Assembly: GCF_031426495.1 (NCBI RefSeq) | Contig: NZ_JANPLK010000085.1 | Location: 1-64,000, forward strand | Reading direction: 5' to 3' | Length of the DNA: 64,000 nt | Source of the DNA: Gemmatimonas sp. | GTDB lineage: Bacteria > Gemmatimonadota > Gemmatimonadetes > Gemmatimonadales > Gemmatimonadaceae | Shown: positions 42,601 through 51,076 of the stretch, in pieces | Numbering within the stretch: the first letter of the stretch is position 1 | Layout of the letters: each line of letters starts with the position of its first letter | Program-made: the position numbers and the translations under genes | Notes under the pieces: generated by a model | Told to the model about the DNA's origin: nothing | Databases searched by the model: none | The model's input: only the letters and a program-made list of their open reading frames with translations

Positions 42601-42963
42601 CAGCTCGTGAAGACGCTCGACACCAAGATCAGCGAGATGGAAGCGCAGGTCTATCAGGTGAAGAACCAGAGCGGCCAGGATCCACTCAACTACCCGATCA
42701 AGGTGAACAACCAGATCGCGGCGTTGGCGGGTGTGGTGGGCAGCACCGAAGCGCGTCCCACGAAGCAGTCGGTCGTGGTGTACGACACGCTGTCGAAGGA
42801 GCTCGAGGTGTATCTCGTGGAGCTCCGCAAGGCGTACAAGGAGTTGCTGCCGCCGATCGACGAGATCCTCAAGAAGCACGGCCTGCCGGCGATCGAAGTG
42901 AAGGCCGGTGACGTGCAGACGCCGCGCCGCATCGGCGCGGAGGAAGAGACGACGGGGATGTAG
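39688..42963 (+). CDS. VPS10/sortilin-like 'glycosyl hydrolase' beta-propeller, secreted (paralogue 2)
   Basis: 1091 residues from the GTG at 39688 with a clean signal peptide (FAAAVLLPCLTAGAQPA). The nearby ATG at 39683 reads straight into a stop. It has eleven Asp-box motifs, e.g. TVDGGDTWVPM, TTDGGRSWTNIG, STDGGDTWTEI, SRDGGKTWSNI and TTDFGKTWSRI, between residues ~90 and 720. The C-terminal part matches the paralogue at 2730-5882 in order (WNLRESDATTFNGMIMWAG; GNYSVRLLVDG; helical tail with KKHGLPAIEVKAG). Secreted or periplasmic; no catalytic residues can be defined. The strong hairpin at 42995-43042 follows the stop. Confidence 0.85.
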   Translation: MKRFSPRLAFAAAVLLPCLTAGAQPARPAARAAARPAAIAPLAAPFDTGALSAIKWREIGPYRGGRSAAVAGSVARPNEYWMGTTGAGVFKTVDGGDTWVPMSDKYFGGTIGSIGVAPSNPDVVYVGGGEFTIRGNVSHGDGVWKTTDGGRSWTNIGLNDTRQISRVLVHPTNAEIAYVAAQGHAWGPNAERGVFRTKDGGKNWTKVLFRDDSTGAADLAMDPSNPNVLYAGFWQMHRKPWMLVSGGKGSGMFKSTDGGDTWTEITKHKGLPAGLWGNVGISVSGANTQRIYALIEADEGGVFRSDDGGATWARVNDERKLRQRAWYYSKIYADPKNADIVYASNVQFQVSRDGGKTWSNINAPHGDSHNLWIAGDNGDRMIEANDGGANVSTDGAKTWTAQDFATAQFYHVTTTNHFPYKICGAQQDNSTLCGPSRAAGGITMDMWQDAGGGESGFIAALPNNPDIVFAGSYGGFLTRKDMRTGLARDINPWPLNPMGHSAIDSKYRMQWTFPIAVSPHDAKTIYVGSNVLFKTTNEGDSYTAISPDLSRNDPRTLGPSGGPITKDQTGVETYGTVFAISESPVMKGVIWAGTDDGTVHVTRNGGTSWTNVTPALLKEREWARISIIDASHFNAGTAYVAANRFQMDDNEPYLFKTTDFGKTWSRIDNSGKANGIPATEFTRVIREDEVRPGLLFAGTERGIYGSLDDGTTWFSMRRNMPIVPVHDLAIKEGDLIAATHGRSFYVIDDITLLRQLTASAMAERAHLFTPRAAYRINWGGGFNPGGGNGSPVGANPPNGAIVYYWLKSAANKVTIEFKDSTGRTVRTFSSDTAGAGTAAPAGGRRGVAADAAPTNKVGMNTFSWNLRESDATTFNGMIMWAGVLTGPLVLPGNYSVRLLVDGAPVSDTKLLVRKDPRSDATAADLVAQYKMLMQIRDRTTDANDAVRTVRYVRQQAVSRSKDVGADSAQYAQLVKTLDTKISEMEAQVYQVKNQSGQDPLNYPIKVNNQIAALAGVVGSTEARPTKQSVVVYDTLSKELEVYLVELRKAYKELLPPIDEILKKHGLPAIEVKAGDVQTPRRIGAEEETTGM

Positions 42964-42994
42964 TCGGTCCGGTTGGTTTACCTGCAGTGGATAG

Positions 42995-43042
42995 ACGGCG
43001 GGTCGTTGCGGGAACCTTGGGTTCCTAGCGACGGCCCGCCGT
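42995..43042. terminator. Strong hairpin between the VPS10-like and MFS genes
   Basis: Outer arms ACGGCGGG and CCCGCCGT plus an apical perfect stem GGAACC-TTG-GGTTCC, with two or three mismatches between. The right arm covers the last codons of the convergent MFS gene (stop at 43025). Probable bidirectional terminator without a clear T-run. Confidence 0.6.
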
Positions 43043-44269
43043 ACTGCGTACCAAGCGGGCAATGCTCGCAATGCCAAACACCGGCCCCAGCGACAGCACC
43101 GCAAACGCCCACTGCCACCCCACCAGTTCGGCGAGCGGCGGCACGAGTTGAATCACTGCGGCGGTAAGCAGAAAGCCGAGTGACGTTTGCAGTGTGAGGG
43201 CGGTGCCCACGGCGTGCGGCGGCACGCTCTCGGTGACCAGCACCGAGAACTGCGCGCTGTCGGCAATCACGAAGAAGCCCCACACGAGCGCGATCGGCAC
43301 CAGCACCCACAGCGAGCGCCCGAAGGCGAAGCCGATCAGCACGGAGCACGCGCCGCTGATGGCCATGGCTCGCGTAACCAGCCAGGCGCGCCCACGACGA
43401 TCGGCCACGAGTCCGCCCCAGATGCACCCCGCTCCGCCGATCGCGAGAGCGGCGAAGGCGATCGCCGAGGCGATTGATGCGCCGCGCGCGCCCGCTGCGG
43501 GGTTATACGCGGCGATGCTGGCCGCGATGAACACCGGCAACCACGTCCACGCCGCGTACAGCTCGAACATGTGGCCCAGATACCCGCCGGTGGACAATCG
43601 CCACGCCGGCGTGCGCACGACATCGCGCACGAGATTCCACGAGAACGGCCGCGCGGGAAACGGATACGGTCCTTCGCGATACCCGAACCACACCAGCAGT
43701 GCGGCAATGCACGCCCCTACGGATGCGCTCAGTACCACCGGCGTGATGCCGGCGCCGGGGATCGCGTGCACGAGATACGGCATCGCTTTGCCCACCGTGA
43801 GCGCGCCGACGATGGTGCCCACCGCCAACCCGCGTCGCGCGCGGAACCACGTGGCGATCATCTTCATGGCTGGCGGATACACGCCCGCCAACGCGAGGCC
43901 GGTCACGAAGCGCCACAGCAGTGCCCCCGATAACCCATCGGCGGTGAGCAGCATCGTGTTGGCGATCGCGCCGATCATCGCGCAACTGGCGAACAGCACG
44001 CGCGCCGGCACAATGTCGGCCACGTTCAGCAGCGCCGAGATCGCGGTGCCCGCCACGAAGCCCAGCTGCACAATCGTGGTGAGCCACGCGGCTTCGCTGC
44101 TGCTTAGCGTCCACTGCGCGGTGTACTGCGCCGACACGGCACTGGCGGCGAACCACAGCGACATCCCCAACAACTCGGCGATGGTGAGAATGCCGAGCAT
44201 GCGCCAGCGATCCGGATGCGAATCACCGGCCGGCATCACTGCCGCGAAGTCGCCAGCCGGAGCGCTCAT
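43025..44269 (-). CDS. Major facilitator superfamily transporter
   Basis: 414 residues, twelve predicted membrane helices. It opens with LTIAELLGMSLWFAASAV and has AAWLTTIVQLGFVAGTAISA in helix 2, the loop motif ATWFRARRGLAVGTIVGALT in the first half, and GLVADRRGRAWLVTRAM (motif A copy) in the second. The N-terminal motif is common in a subfamily of unknown substrate. Starts 14 bases after the SRPBCC gene, probably in one transcript with it. Confidence 0.88.
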   Translation of the reverse strand: MSAPAGDFAAVMPAGDSHPDRWRMLGILTIAELLGMSLWFAASAVSAQYTAQWTLSSSEAAWLTTIVQLGFVAGTAISALLNVADIVPARVLFASCAMIGAIANTMLLTADGLSGALLWRFVTGLALAGVYPPAMKMIATWFRARRGLAVGTIVGALTVGKAMPYLVHAIPGAGITPVVLSASVGACIAALLVWFGYREGPYPFPARPFSWNLVRDVVRTPAWRLSTGGYLGHMFELYAAWTWLPVFIAASIAAYNPAAGARGASIASAIAFAALAIGGAGCIWGGLVADRRGRAWLVTRAMAISGACSVLIGFAFGRSLWVLVPIALVWGFFVIADSAQFSVLVTESVPPHAVGTALTLQTSLGFLLTAAVIQLVPPLAELVGWQWAFAVLSLGPVFGIASIARLVRSTAGRR

Positions 44270-44283
44270 CGTGAATGCGCCGG

Positions 44284-44736
44284 CTAAAGCCGTTCGACCG
44301 ACACGTCAAACTCGTCGTGATGCTCGGCCAGCGCGCGCAGCGCGCGCTCGGCATTCCCGCCGTGTCCACGGAGCGCGGCGAAGAAACGAATCACGGGATT
44401 GCCCACGCGACCGTGTTCGGTGAGCGTGACGATGCTGTGGGTAGCGTCACCGTCGATGTGCCATTCCCACTGCAGCTGTGACGCGGTGTCGTCATCGGTC
44501 ACATGCAGCGCGATCGAGGCCACATCACTCGACGGCCGCCGCTCGATCGTTAACGGCGATGGCGACCACTGTTCGTACGACGCCAGGTCCGTGAGCAGCG
44601 CGCGCACGTCGTCCGCACCGCGCTGCAGCCGCATCCGACGAACCACGCGATAGTCGGCCGGCGTGACCAAGCCACCAACCACCAGCGCGATCAGACTCGC
44701 CGCGATGGCGGCCATGATGGCCAGAATCCAGTACAT
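44284..44736 (-). CDS. SRPBCC (START-like) domain protein with N-terminal membrane anchor
   Basis: 150 residues. An N-terminal helix (ILAIMAAIAASLIALVVGGL) anchors the protein; the rest is the START/polyketide-cyclase fold: RVVRRMRLQRGADDVRALLT, DLASYEQWSPSPL, SQLQWEWHIDGDATHSIVTL, and a long C-terminal helix. Members bind hydrophobic ligands; most lack an assigned function. Placed 12 bases after the sensor kinase gene. Confidence 0.82.
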   Translation of the reverse strand: MYWILAIMAAIAASLIALVVGGLVTPADYRVVRRMRLQRGADDVRALLTDLASYEQWSPSPLTIERRPSSDVASIALHVTDDDTASQLQWEWHIDGDATHSIVTLTEHGRVGNPVIRFFAALRGHGGNAERALRALAEHHDEFDVSVERL

Positions 44737-44748
44737 GGCCGGCGGCGC

Positions 44749-46662
44749 TCAGCTCACGCGCGGCGACTGATCGAGCACCACGCGGACGCGCTTGGCGAGT
44801 TGAAGCGAGGTAAACGGCTTCTGCAGGAAGGTGCGCTCGTCGAGCGATACCCCCTTCAGCAACACGGCGTCATCGGTGTAGCCCGATACGAACAGCACGC
44901 GTATGCCCGGGCGCATGATCTCGAGCTGCTCGGCGAGCTCGCGACCGTTCATGCCGGGCATCACGACGTCGGTGACCAGCAGATCGATACGGCCGGGAAA
45001 CGCGCGCGAGATGGCGATCGCGGAGTCACCGTCGGCGGCCGCCAGCACGCGATAGCCGCGACGTTCGAGCGCCGCGGTGGCGACGGCGCGCACACTGTCT
45101 TCATCTTCGGTGAGCAGGACGGTTTCCTGTCCGGTGAGCACCTCGGGTACTTCTTCCTCGACCGTCAGATCGGTGGGAAGCTCGCCAAGACGGGGTAGCA
45201 ACAAATGAAACGTGGTGCCGTGTCCCGGCGCGCTGTTCACGCGGATCTCGCCGCCCGACTGATCGATCATACCGTACGCGAGCGGCAGGCCGAGTCCTGT
45301 GCCCTTGCCGCGCTCCTTCGTGGTGAAGAAGGGCTCGAAGATGTGCTCGCGCACGGCATCGGTCATACCGACGCCCGTGTCGGTTACGCGGATCACGATC
45401 CAATCGCGCTGCACGTCGAGACCGAAGGTCTGCACTTCCTGTTCGCTCACCCGCGCGGTCGACACGCGCAGTGTTCCACCTGATGGCATCGCATCGCGTG
45501 CGTTGCTGGCCAGGCTGAGCATGACCTGTTCCAGCTGTGCGGCGTCAATGCGAATGGTACCGAGGTCACCGCCAAGCGTGGTGCTGACTTCGATGTGCTC
45601 GCCCATGAGCCGGCGGAGTAGACGGTCGAGAGCCATGATGACCGTGTTGGGATCGAGCACCGTGGGCTGCACGATCTGCTTGCGGCTGACGGCGAGGATC
45701 TGCTTGGAGAGATCGGTGCCGCGCACGGCGAGGGCGCGAATCTCACTCACGTCGCGACGTACGGGATCGTCGGCGGTCATCAGGGCAAGGGCGAGATCGC
45801 AGTAGCCCAGCATGCCGGTGAGCAGATTGCTGAAGTCGTGTGAGATACCGCCGGCGAACGTGCCGATGGCTTCCATCTTCTGCGATTGCCGCAGCTGTTC
45901 TTCGCTGCGAGCCAGCGCGCGCTCGGCTTCGCGCCGCGCCGTGACATCGATGCCTACCGACAGCCAGCTGGCGCGACCGAGCCGTCGCGAGGAGGTGGTG
46001 ATGACTTCCATCTCGAGCTGACGGCCGGTCGCGGTGCGATGCAGCCAGGTGCCGGCGCTTTGCTTCGATTCGGAGAACGGCAGACGCGCCCCGCTGAATC
46101 GGGCGTGCTCGCTGGGTTCGAGCAGGTCGAGAATGCGCAGCGACAGAAACGTGTCGCGATCGTAGCCGTACTTCTCGACAGCGGCTTCGTTCACCGCGAG
46201 GACGAGCATGGTGTCGGCGTCCCAGGCCCACATCGGCAGCGGATTGGAATCGAACAGAAAACGATAGCGTCGTTCGCTGTCGGCCAGTGCCGCGTTGCGT
46301 CGCTCGACAGTCTCGGCCATCTGATTGAGCGCTGTGGCGAGCGAGCCGATTTCATCACTGGACCTGATGCGCGACCGGTGTCCGGCCACACCCACCGCCA
46401 GCGCGTGCGCATCGTCGATGAGTGCCTGCACCGGCCGTGAGATCTTGGTCCCGAAATACATGGCGAGGGTGATCGACACGATCAGCGCCCCGCCGAACAG
46501 CAACAGCCCCCGCCAACCGCTGTTCGGCATCGGTGTGAGCAGACTGACGAGCAGCGGTGGAGTGGACACGATCAACGCCATGCCGAGCAGTCGCGTGCGA
46601 AGCCCCGTTCCCCGTTGCGGTGGCGGAACGTCTTCTTGCTCGAGGGGCGATCGGTCGGGCAC
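44749..46662 (-). CDS. Hybrid sensor histidine kinase with receiver domain
   Basis: 637 residues. Two N-terminal membrane segments (LLGMALIVSTPPLLVSLL, LLLFGGALIVSITLAMYF) flank a very short periplasmic loop, then HAMP (KISRPVQALIDDAHALAVG), PAS (YRFLFDSNPLPMWAWDADTM), the phospho-acceptor GGISHDFSNLLTGMLGY, the ATPase domain (SNARDAMPSGG, DTGVGMTD, KGTGLGLPLAYG), and a C-terminal receiver with phospho-acceptor Asp in LLVTDVVMPGMNGRELAEQ. The target regulator is not in the window. Starts three bases after the FabI gene stop, an uncommon pairing. Confidence 0.92.
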   Translation of the reverse strand: MPDRSPLEQEDVPPPQRGTGLRTRLLGMALIVSTPPLLVSLLTPMPNSGWRGLLLFGGALIVSITLAMYFGTKISRPVQALIDDAHALAVGVAGHRSRIRSSDEIGSLATALNQMAETVERRNAALADSERRYRFLFDSNPLPMWAWDADTMLVLAVNEAAVEKYGYDRDTFLSLRILDLLEPSEHARFSGARLPFSESKQSAGTWLHRTATGRQLEMEVITTSSRRLGRASWLSVGIDVTARREAERALARSEEQLRQSQKMEAIGTFAGGISHDFSNLLTGMLGYCDLALALMTADDPVRRDVSEIRALAVRGTDLSKQILAVSRKQIVQPTVLDPNTVIMALDRLLRRLMGEHIEVSTTLGGDLGTIRIDAAQLEQVMLSLASNARDAMPSGGTLRVSTARVSEQEVQTFGLDVQRDWIVIRVTDTGVGMTDAVREHIFEPFFTTKERGKGTGLGLPLAYGMIDQSGGEIRVNSAPGHGTTFHLLLPRLGELPTDLTVEEEVPEVLTGQETVLLTEDEDSVRAVATAALERRGYRVLAAADGDSAIAISRAFPGRIDLLVTDVVMPGMNGRELAEQLEIMRPGIRVLFVSGYTDDAVLLKGVSLDERTFLQKPFTSLQLAKRVRVVLDQSPRVS

Positions 46663-46665
46663 GGA

Positions 46666-47583
46666 CTACGCGCCGAGCGGCTCTACGCCGGCTGGCATCG
46701 TGATGGCCATGCCCATCGCGTGGTATCCCTTGTCCACATACACGGTGGAACCGGTGATGCCACTGGCCAACGAGCTGGCCAAAAAGGCGGCGGTGTTGCC
46801 GACTTCGCTGGCGGTGAGTTCTTCAGCGAGCGGCGCATTGGCGGCGCAATACTTCACCATCTTGTCGATGATACCGATGGCGCTGGCCGCACGCGACGCA
46901 TAGGGGCCAGCGCTGATGGTGTTCACGCGCAAGCCATACTTGCGACCGGCCTCGAACGACAGCACGCGGGTGTCGCTCTCGAGCGCGGCCTTGGCCGACG
47001 ACATGCCACCGCCGTAGCCGGGAATGGCGCGTTCACTGGCCATGTACGTGAGCGAGCAGACCGAGCCGCCCGGGCGCATGAGTGGCGCCAGGCGCTGTAC
47101 CATGGACACGAGGGAGTAGGCGCTGGCGCTGGATGCGGCGAGATACCCGGCGCGGCTCACTTCAAGCAGTGGTTTCTTCACTTCCGGCCCGTTGGCCAGC
47201 GAATGGAAGACGATATCGAGCGACTGGTCGCCGAAGTCGGTCGCAATACGCTGGGCGAGCCCGCCGATCGAGAAGTCGCCGATGTCCTTGTAGCGCTTCG
47301 ACTCGCGCACCTCGGCCGGCGCATCCTCGAGCGCGTCGTAGACGGCGTCGAGGGGATAGATGCGCTCGAAGGTGAGCAGCGATCCATCGCGCAGTGTGCG
47401 GGATTCATCCATCTTCCCGCGTTCGAGCAGGTTGAGGAAGATGTTGAGCGCCGGCGGCCACGTGGCGACACAAACCGAGGCGCCGGCCTCGGCGAAAGCC
47501 TTTGCGACGGCGAACCCGAAGCCGCCGTCGTCGGCGACGCCCGCCACGAGGGCGCGCTTGCCGGAAAGATCGATGGGTAGCAT
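46666..47583 (-). CDS. fabI: Enoyl-ACP reductase, plant/chlamydial type
   Basis: 305 residues. NAD-binding motif [20 protein letters not shown], then [57 protein letters not shown], and catalytic [20 protein letters not shown] with the Lys of the SDR dyad. The insertion around residues 60-100 (GKMDESRTL.. YPLDAVYD) is typical of plant plastid and chlamydial ENR, not of the shorter E. coli enzyme. It reduces trans-2-enoyl-ACP in the last step of fatty-acid elongation with NADH. Cytosolic. Upstream gene tsaC lies 40 bases away. Confidence 0.93.
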   Translation of the reverse strand: MLPIDLSGKRALVAGVADDGGFGFAVAKAFAEAGASVCVATWPPALNIFLNLLERGKMDESRTLRDGSLLTFERIYPLDAVYDALEDAPAEVRESKRYKDIGDFSIGGLAQRIATDFGDQSLDIVFHSLANGPEVKKPLLEVSRAGYLAASSASAYSLVSMVQRLAPLMRPGGSVCSLTYMASERAIPGYGGGMSSAKAALESDTRVLSFEAGRKYGLRVNTISAGPYASRAASAIGIIDKMVKYCAANAPLAEELTASEVGNTAAFLASSLASGITGSTVYVDKGYHAMGMAITMPAGVEPLGA

Positions 47584-47623
47584 CTGGGCAAGATAGCAGC
47601 GAAGAGCGACTTGCGAAGCGCGT

Positions 47624-48664
47624 CTACCGCGCCGCCCGGGTGAGTCGATCCCGCAGGCCGGCCCAGCGGTCGTCTTCCGGCGGACGTTCGATCACGATGA
47701 GCGACGCGCCGCCAGCGTCAGCGGCGTGTAGTGCGGCGTACAGCGCTCTCGCGTAGGACGCCGGATCGTCCGGCATGCGCACGATCGTGCCATCCGGCAC
47801 CGAGAGGGTGGTCGCTCTGAGGAGCGCCGTTACGGTGCCGGTTCCTTCACGCCTCTCCACGAGCGCGGTCTCGATCTCCGGTTGCTGCTCCGTGTCGAAG
47901 AGCCACACATCGGCGCGCGGGGCGTAATGACGATCGGCCATCCCGGGCGATCGCTGCGCCGCGGCCGTCGCCGCTGGTGCGTCGTGCGACACTGTGGCCG
48001 TCGCCGTTCGGACCGAGACGCCCGACCCACGCAGGGCACGCTCAAGATCGGAGGCGGAGATCATGCCGGGCCGCAGAATGACCGCGTCAGGGCCGGAGAG
48101 GTCGACCACGGTGCTTTCGATACCCACCGAACTCGGACCTCCGTCGAGAATGAGCCCGACGCGGTCGCCGAGCGACGCCTGCACATGTTGGGCGGTGGTG
48201 GGACTGACCTGCGTAAAGCGATTGGCGCTGGGGGCCGCAATGGGTACGCCGGCGGCGCGTAGCAGGGCGAGCGCCACCGGATGTGCCGGTATCCGTATCG
48301 CCACGGCATCGAGCCCGGCCGTGGCCACGTCGGGCACCTGAGGGGCCTTGGGGAGCACTATCGTGAGCGGGCCCGGCCAGAATGCGGTCGCCAAGCGGTC
48401 GGCGGCTGGCGGCCAGTGCCGGGTGAGCGCTCGGGCGGCGACCACGTCGGGCACGTGGGCGATCACCGGGTTCCAGGCGGGACGCCCCTTGGCGGTGTAA
48501 ATGGCCACCACCGCGTCGGCGTCGAGCGCATTGGCCCCCAAGCCGTACACCGTTTCGGTGGGGAAGGCGACGAGCCCACCGCGTCGGAGCAGAGCGGCCG
48601 CGTGCTCGACGACCACGGGATCCGGGTTATCGGGGTCAAGCGTGAGAATGGGAGCGCCAGCCAT
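47624..48664 (-). CDS. tsaC: L-threonylcarbamoyladenylate synthase, Sua5 type
   Basis: 346 residues. The YrdC-like domain fills about 1-200: [40 protein letters not shown], and [16 protein letters not shown]. After a linker comes the Sua5 C-terminal domain ([19 protein letters not shown]), so this is the long Sua5 form. It makes threonylcarbamoyl-AMP for t6A37 modification of tRNAs that read ANN codons. Essential housekeeping gene. A double hairpin lies upstream at 48676-48716. Confidence 0.93.
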   Translation of the reverse strand: MAGAPILTLDPDNPDPVVVEHAAALLRRGGLVAFPTETVYGLGANALDADAVVAIYTAKGRPAWNPVIAHVPDVVAARALTRHWPPAADRLATAFWPGPLTIVLPKAPQVPDVATAGLDAVAIRIPAHPVALALLRAAGVPIAAPSANRFTQVSPTTAQHVQASLGDRVGLILDGGPSSVGIESTVVDLSGPDAVILRPGMISASDLERALRGSGVSVRTATATVSHDAPAATAAAQRSPGMADRHYAPRADVWLFDTEQQPEIETALVERREGTGTVTALLRATTLSVPDGTIVRMPDDPASYARALYAALHAADAGGASLIVIERPPEDDRWAGLRDRLTRAAR

Positions 48665-48675
48665 GCCGCAATCTA

Positions 48676-48716
48676 GCGTTCAAGGGGTCAGCGTCCTTGA
48701 ACGGGCCCTTGAACGC
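48676..48716. promoter_or_regulatory. Nested inverted repeats upstream of tsaC
   Basis: GCGTTCAAGGG (48676-48686) pairs with either CCTTGAAC (48695-48702) or exactly with CCCTTGAACGC (48706-48716). The two right arms compete for one left arm, which allows alternative stems in the 68-base gap between the SDR stop and the tsaC start. Could be a terminator for the SDR or a simple attenuator. Confidence 0.5.
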
Positions 48717-48732
48717 CTCGAACGGCGGACCG

Positions 48733-49545
48733 CTACTGCCGCGACTCGATCACACCACGGGCAATCCGGTCCACCAGCGCGGGCGACATCAGCTTGAGCA
48801 GGCGGCCGATCTTGCCACGCCACGTCATCACGATATCGCGATCACGCGCTGCCACGGCCGCAAGAATGAGGCGTCCGCACTCATCGGTCTCCATGGTTTC
48901 GCCCTTCCGACGCTTGTAGCCGCGATCCCCGAACGGGGTGCCATCGGGCGACAACGCCCGCTGGTTGATCTCCGAGAACACGAACCCGGGATAAATCATC
49001 GTGACCGTCACGCCGGTGCCATCGAGCTCGATGCGGAGCGAGTCGAAGAAGCCCGCCATCGCGTGCTTGGTGGCGGCGTAGGCGGTGCGCTTGGGGACGC
49101 CGGTGAGCCCGGTGAGGCTCGAAATCGCCACGATGCGGCCGTTCGAGCGCTTGAGATGCGGTAATGCATGGGCGGTGCACCACACGCTGCCGAGGTAGTT
49201 GACCTTCATCAGCGTCTCGAAGATCGTGAGATCGGTGATGTCTTCGAACAGCCCACTCGAGCCCATGCCGGCGTTGTTCACCAGAATATCCAGCTGGCCG
49301 AAGTGCGCCACGGTGCGCTCGACGATCGACGCGCACGACGGCTCGACTCCCACATCGCCGACCACCACCAGCGCCTGAGCACCGAGCGCCCGGCACTCGG
49401 CGGCCACGGATTCCAGCCGCGCGGCATCGCGCGCCGCGAGCGCCACCCGGGCGCCGTTGGCGGCGAACTGTCGGGCCAACTCCGCGCCGATCCCGCTCGA
49501 GGCGCCGGTGATCAGCACGACCTGCCCGGCGAAACGACCGCTCAC
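48733..49545 (-). CDS. Short-chain dehydrogenase/reductase
   Basis: 270 residues. Classical SDR: cofactor motif VLITGASSGIGAELARQFAA, NNAGMGSSGLFED, catalytic serine in VAISSLTGL and YAATKHAMAGF (Tyr-x-x-x-Lys). NAD(P)-dependent oxidoreductase of unknown substrate. The C-terminus is slightly extended. Start overlaps the DUF2007 gene stop by four bases. Confidence 0.9.
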   Translation of the reverse strand: MSGRFAGQVVLITGASSGIGAELARQFAANGARVALAARDAARLESVAAECRALGAQALVVVGDVGVEPSCASIVERTVAHFGQLDILVNNAGMGSSGLFEDITDLTIFETLMKVNYLGSVWCTAHALPHLKRSNGRIVAISSLTGLTGVPKRTAYAATKHAMAGFFDSLRIELDGTGVTVTMIYPGFVFSEINQRALSPDGTPFGDRGYKRRKGETMETDECGRLILAAVAARDRDIVMTWRGKIGRLLKLMSPALVDRIARGVIESRQ

Positions 49546-49802
49546 GGGTGCCCGGCGGCGTCATCAGGGCCGAGCAGGTCGTCGATGTACGGATCGCCTT
49601 CGAACGGCGCATCGAGGATGCGCAAGGCATGCTCGGCGTCACCGACCCGTACGGCGAGGCGCACCGGATACACGAAATGCATGGCCGGCAGCATGCCGCC
49701 CGCGTCGTCGCGCAGCACCACGGCCGGAATGTGATGTGCTTCCAGTACGCTGCGTGCAACGAGCGCTTCCATCTCGTTCACGTAATTCCGGATGACCTTC
49801 AT
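49542..49802 (-). CDS. DUF2007 domain protein
   Basis: Start at ATG 49802 (MKVIRNYVNEMEALVARSVL); upstream extension lacks family character. 86 residues with the small ferredoxin-like fold seen in MEALVARSVLEAHHIPAVV and YPVRLAVRVGDAEHALRILD, followed by an acidic tail. DUF2007 is annotated as a putative signal-transducing domain; no function is known. Divergent from the 2'-5' RNA ligase-like gene by 79 bases. Confidence 0.75.
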   Translation of the reverse strand: MKVIRNYVNEMEALVARSVLEAHHIPAVVLRDDAGGMLPAMHFVYPVRLAVRVGDAEHALRILDAPFEGDPYIDDLLGPDDAAGHP

Positions 49803-49881
49803 GGCGGCTCCCATAAGGGCGAACATATCGCGCGGGTCGCGCCACCGTGAGGGGAGCGTGTACACCGACTAGATTGCAGGA

Positions 49882-50469
49882 ATGGCGGCGTCCTTCGGCA
49901 TTTTCGTACTGGCAGAGCTTCCTGGCGAAGCAGGCGCCATGGTGCGCGAGATTCAACAGCGTTTCGATCCCAAGCTGGCCCGGCTCACGCCTCCACATGT
50001 GACGCTGGTCGGCTCTTCGGGCGTGGGCGCGATGCCCACGGATACCCCGGTCGCGCGTATTCGGGAAGCGTTGGAGCCGATCGCGGCCAGCACGGCACCC
50101 ATGGAACTGGCGCTGGGGCTGCCGCACCGGTTCATGCAGACGGATATCGTGTCGTTGCCGTTGGATCACAATGGGCCGCTGCGGGCGCTCCACGAACGGA
50201 TCGCGCGCAGCGGACTCCCGTTCAAGCAGGCGCGGTTCCGGTTCACGCCGCATTGCACCCTGAGCTTCTATCCCATGCTGACGCCGGCACGCGAACGCGA
50301 GCTGCTGGCCATGCGCGTGAATGCCCCGGCGATCATCGAGCGGCTGCAGGTCTATCTCACGCGCGATCCGCAGCCGTCCAAGCTGTTGTTCGAGGTCGCG
50401 CTGACCGGCGAACTTACGGGCAGCGCGTCTCCGGGCGCAGCTTCTGGTACGTCGACATCGCGTGCTTGA
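49882..50469 (+). CDS. 2'-5' RNA ligase/2H phosphoesterase family protein
   Basis: 195 residues. Two H-x-T motifs define the family: LTPPHVTLVGSSG near residue 40 and FTPHCTLSFYP near residue 127. 2H phosphoesterases act on cyclic phosphodiester bonds of RNA or nucleotides. A GCAGGA ribosome site precedes the ATG. The 3' end overlaps the convergent hypothetical gene by 56 bases. Confidence 0.85.
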   Translation: MAASFGIFVLAELPGEAGAMVREIQQRFDPKLARLTPPHVTLVGSSGVGAMPTDTPVARIREALEPIAASTAPMELALGLPHRFMQTDIVSLPLDHNGPLRALHERIARSGLPFKQARFRFTPHCTLSFYPMLTPARERELLAMRVNAPAIIERLQVYLTRDPQPSKLLFEVALTGELTGSASPGAASGTSTSRA

Positions 50470-50905
50470 GTCCCAGTAGCGCCGAGGCTTCGAGTTCGTA
50501 CTCAAGCTGCAGGTCGCCGAGCTTCTCGGCATCGTGCTGGGTGAGCTGACGCGACGCCTTCTCGGCGATGCTGTGACGACGGAGGTACTCGCGGGCGGCG
50601 AGCCACATGGCGTTGGCGGCTTGCCGGATGTCGGCGTCGTCACTGATGGTGACTTTCGAGCAGGTCTTTTCGAAGTCGCGCACGCACTCGGCGAGCGCCA
50701 AATCGATGTTATCCACCATGGCGTGGGCGGCTCCGAGCTCGGATTTTGCCACCGACAACGCGTTCAGGCGGGCGAGTCGCTCGTGCTGACGGCAGGTCTC
50801 CGACGCCGTACGCGCGAGGGCGTCGCAGCAGTACATCGGCCCCTGCTGCGCAGCGGTCGGGTCGTCGAGCATCATCGAGGAAGCAGCAGCGCGGGAGGGA
50901 GACAT
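50414..50905 (-). CDS. Helical hypothetical protein
   Basis: I do not recognise this protein. The start is uncertain: ATG 50905 (MSPSRAAASSMMLD) gives 163 residues, ATG 50968 a longer form. The product is all-helical with heptad-like leucines and charged residues (LNALSVAKSELGAAHAMVDN, LQLEYELEASALLGLKHAMS), four cysteines in the first 90 residues (MYCCDALA, ETCRQHERL), and no signal peptide. Helix pattern suggests a four-helix bundle. It may be cytosolic and self-associating. Confidence 0.55.
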   Translation of the reverse strand: MSPSRAAASSMMLDDPTAAQQGPMYCCDALARTASETCRQHERLARLNALSVAKSELGAAHAMVDNIDLALAECVRDFEKTCSKVTISDDADIRQAANAMWLAAREYLRRHSIAEKASRQLTQHDAEKLGDLQLEYELEASALLGLKHAMSTYQKLRPETRCP

Positions 50906-51076
50906 GGTGGGGGCAAGAGTGGCCAGCGGGTACGTGCGCCTGATAACCGGTTCGAACAGACGTACCATGTGATCTAGCGAACGCACCCATACGCGTGGTA
51001 GTGGGTGCGCGAAGGCCGATACGTGAATCGACACAAGTCGGACCCGAGGTTTCGGCGCGGCCTGTATGCTTGATGT

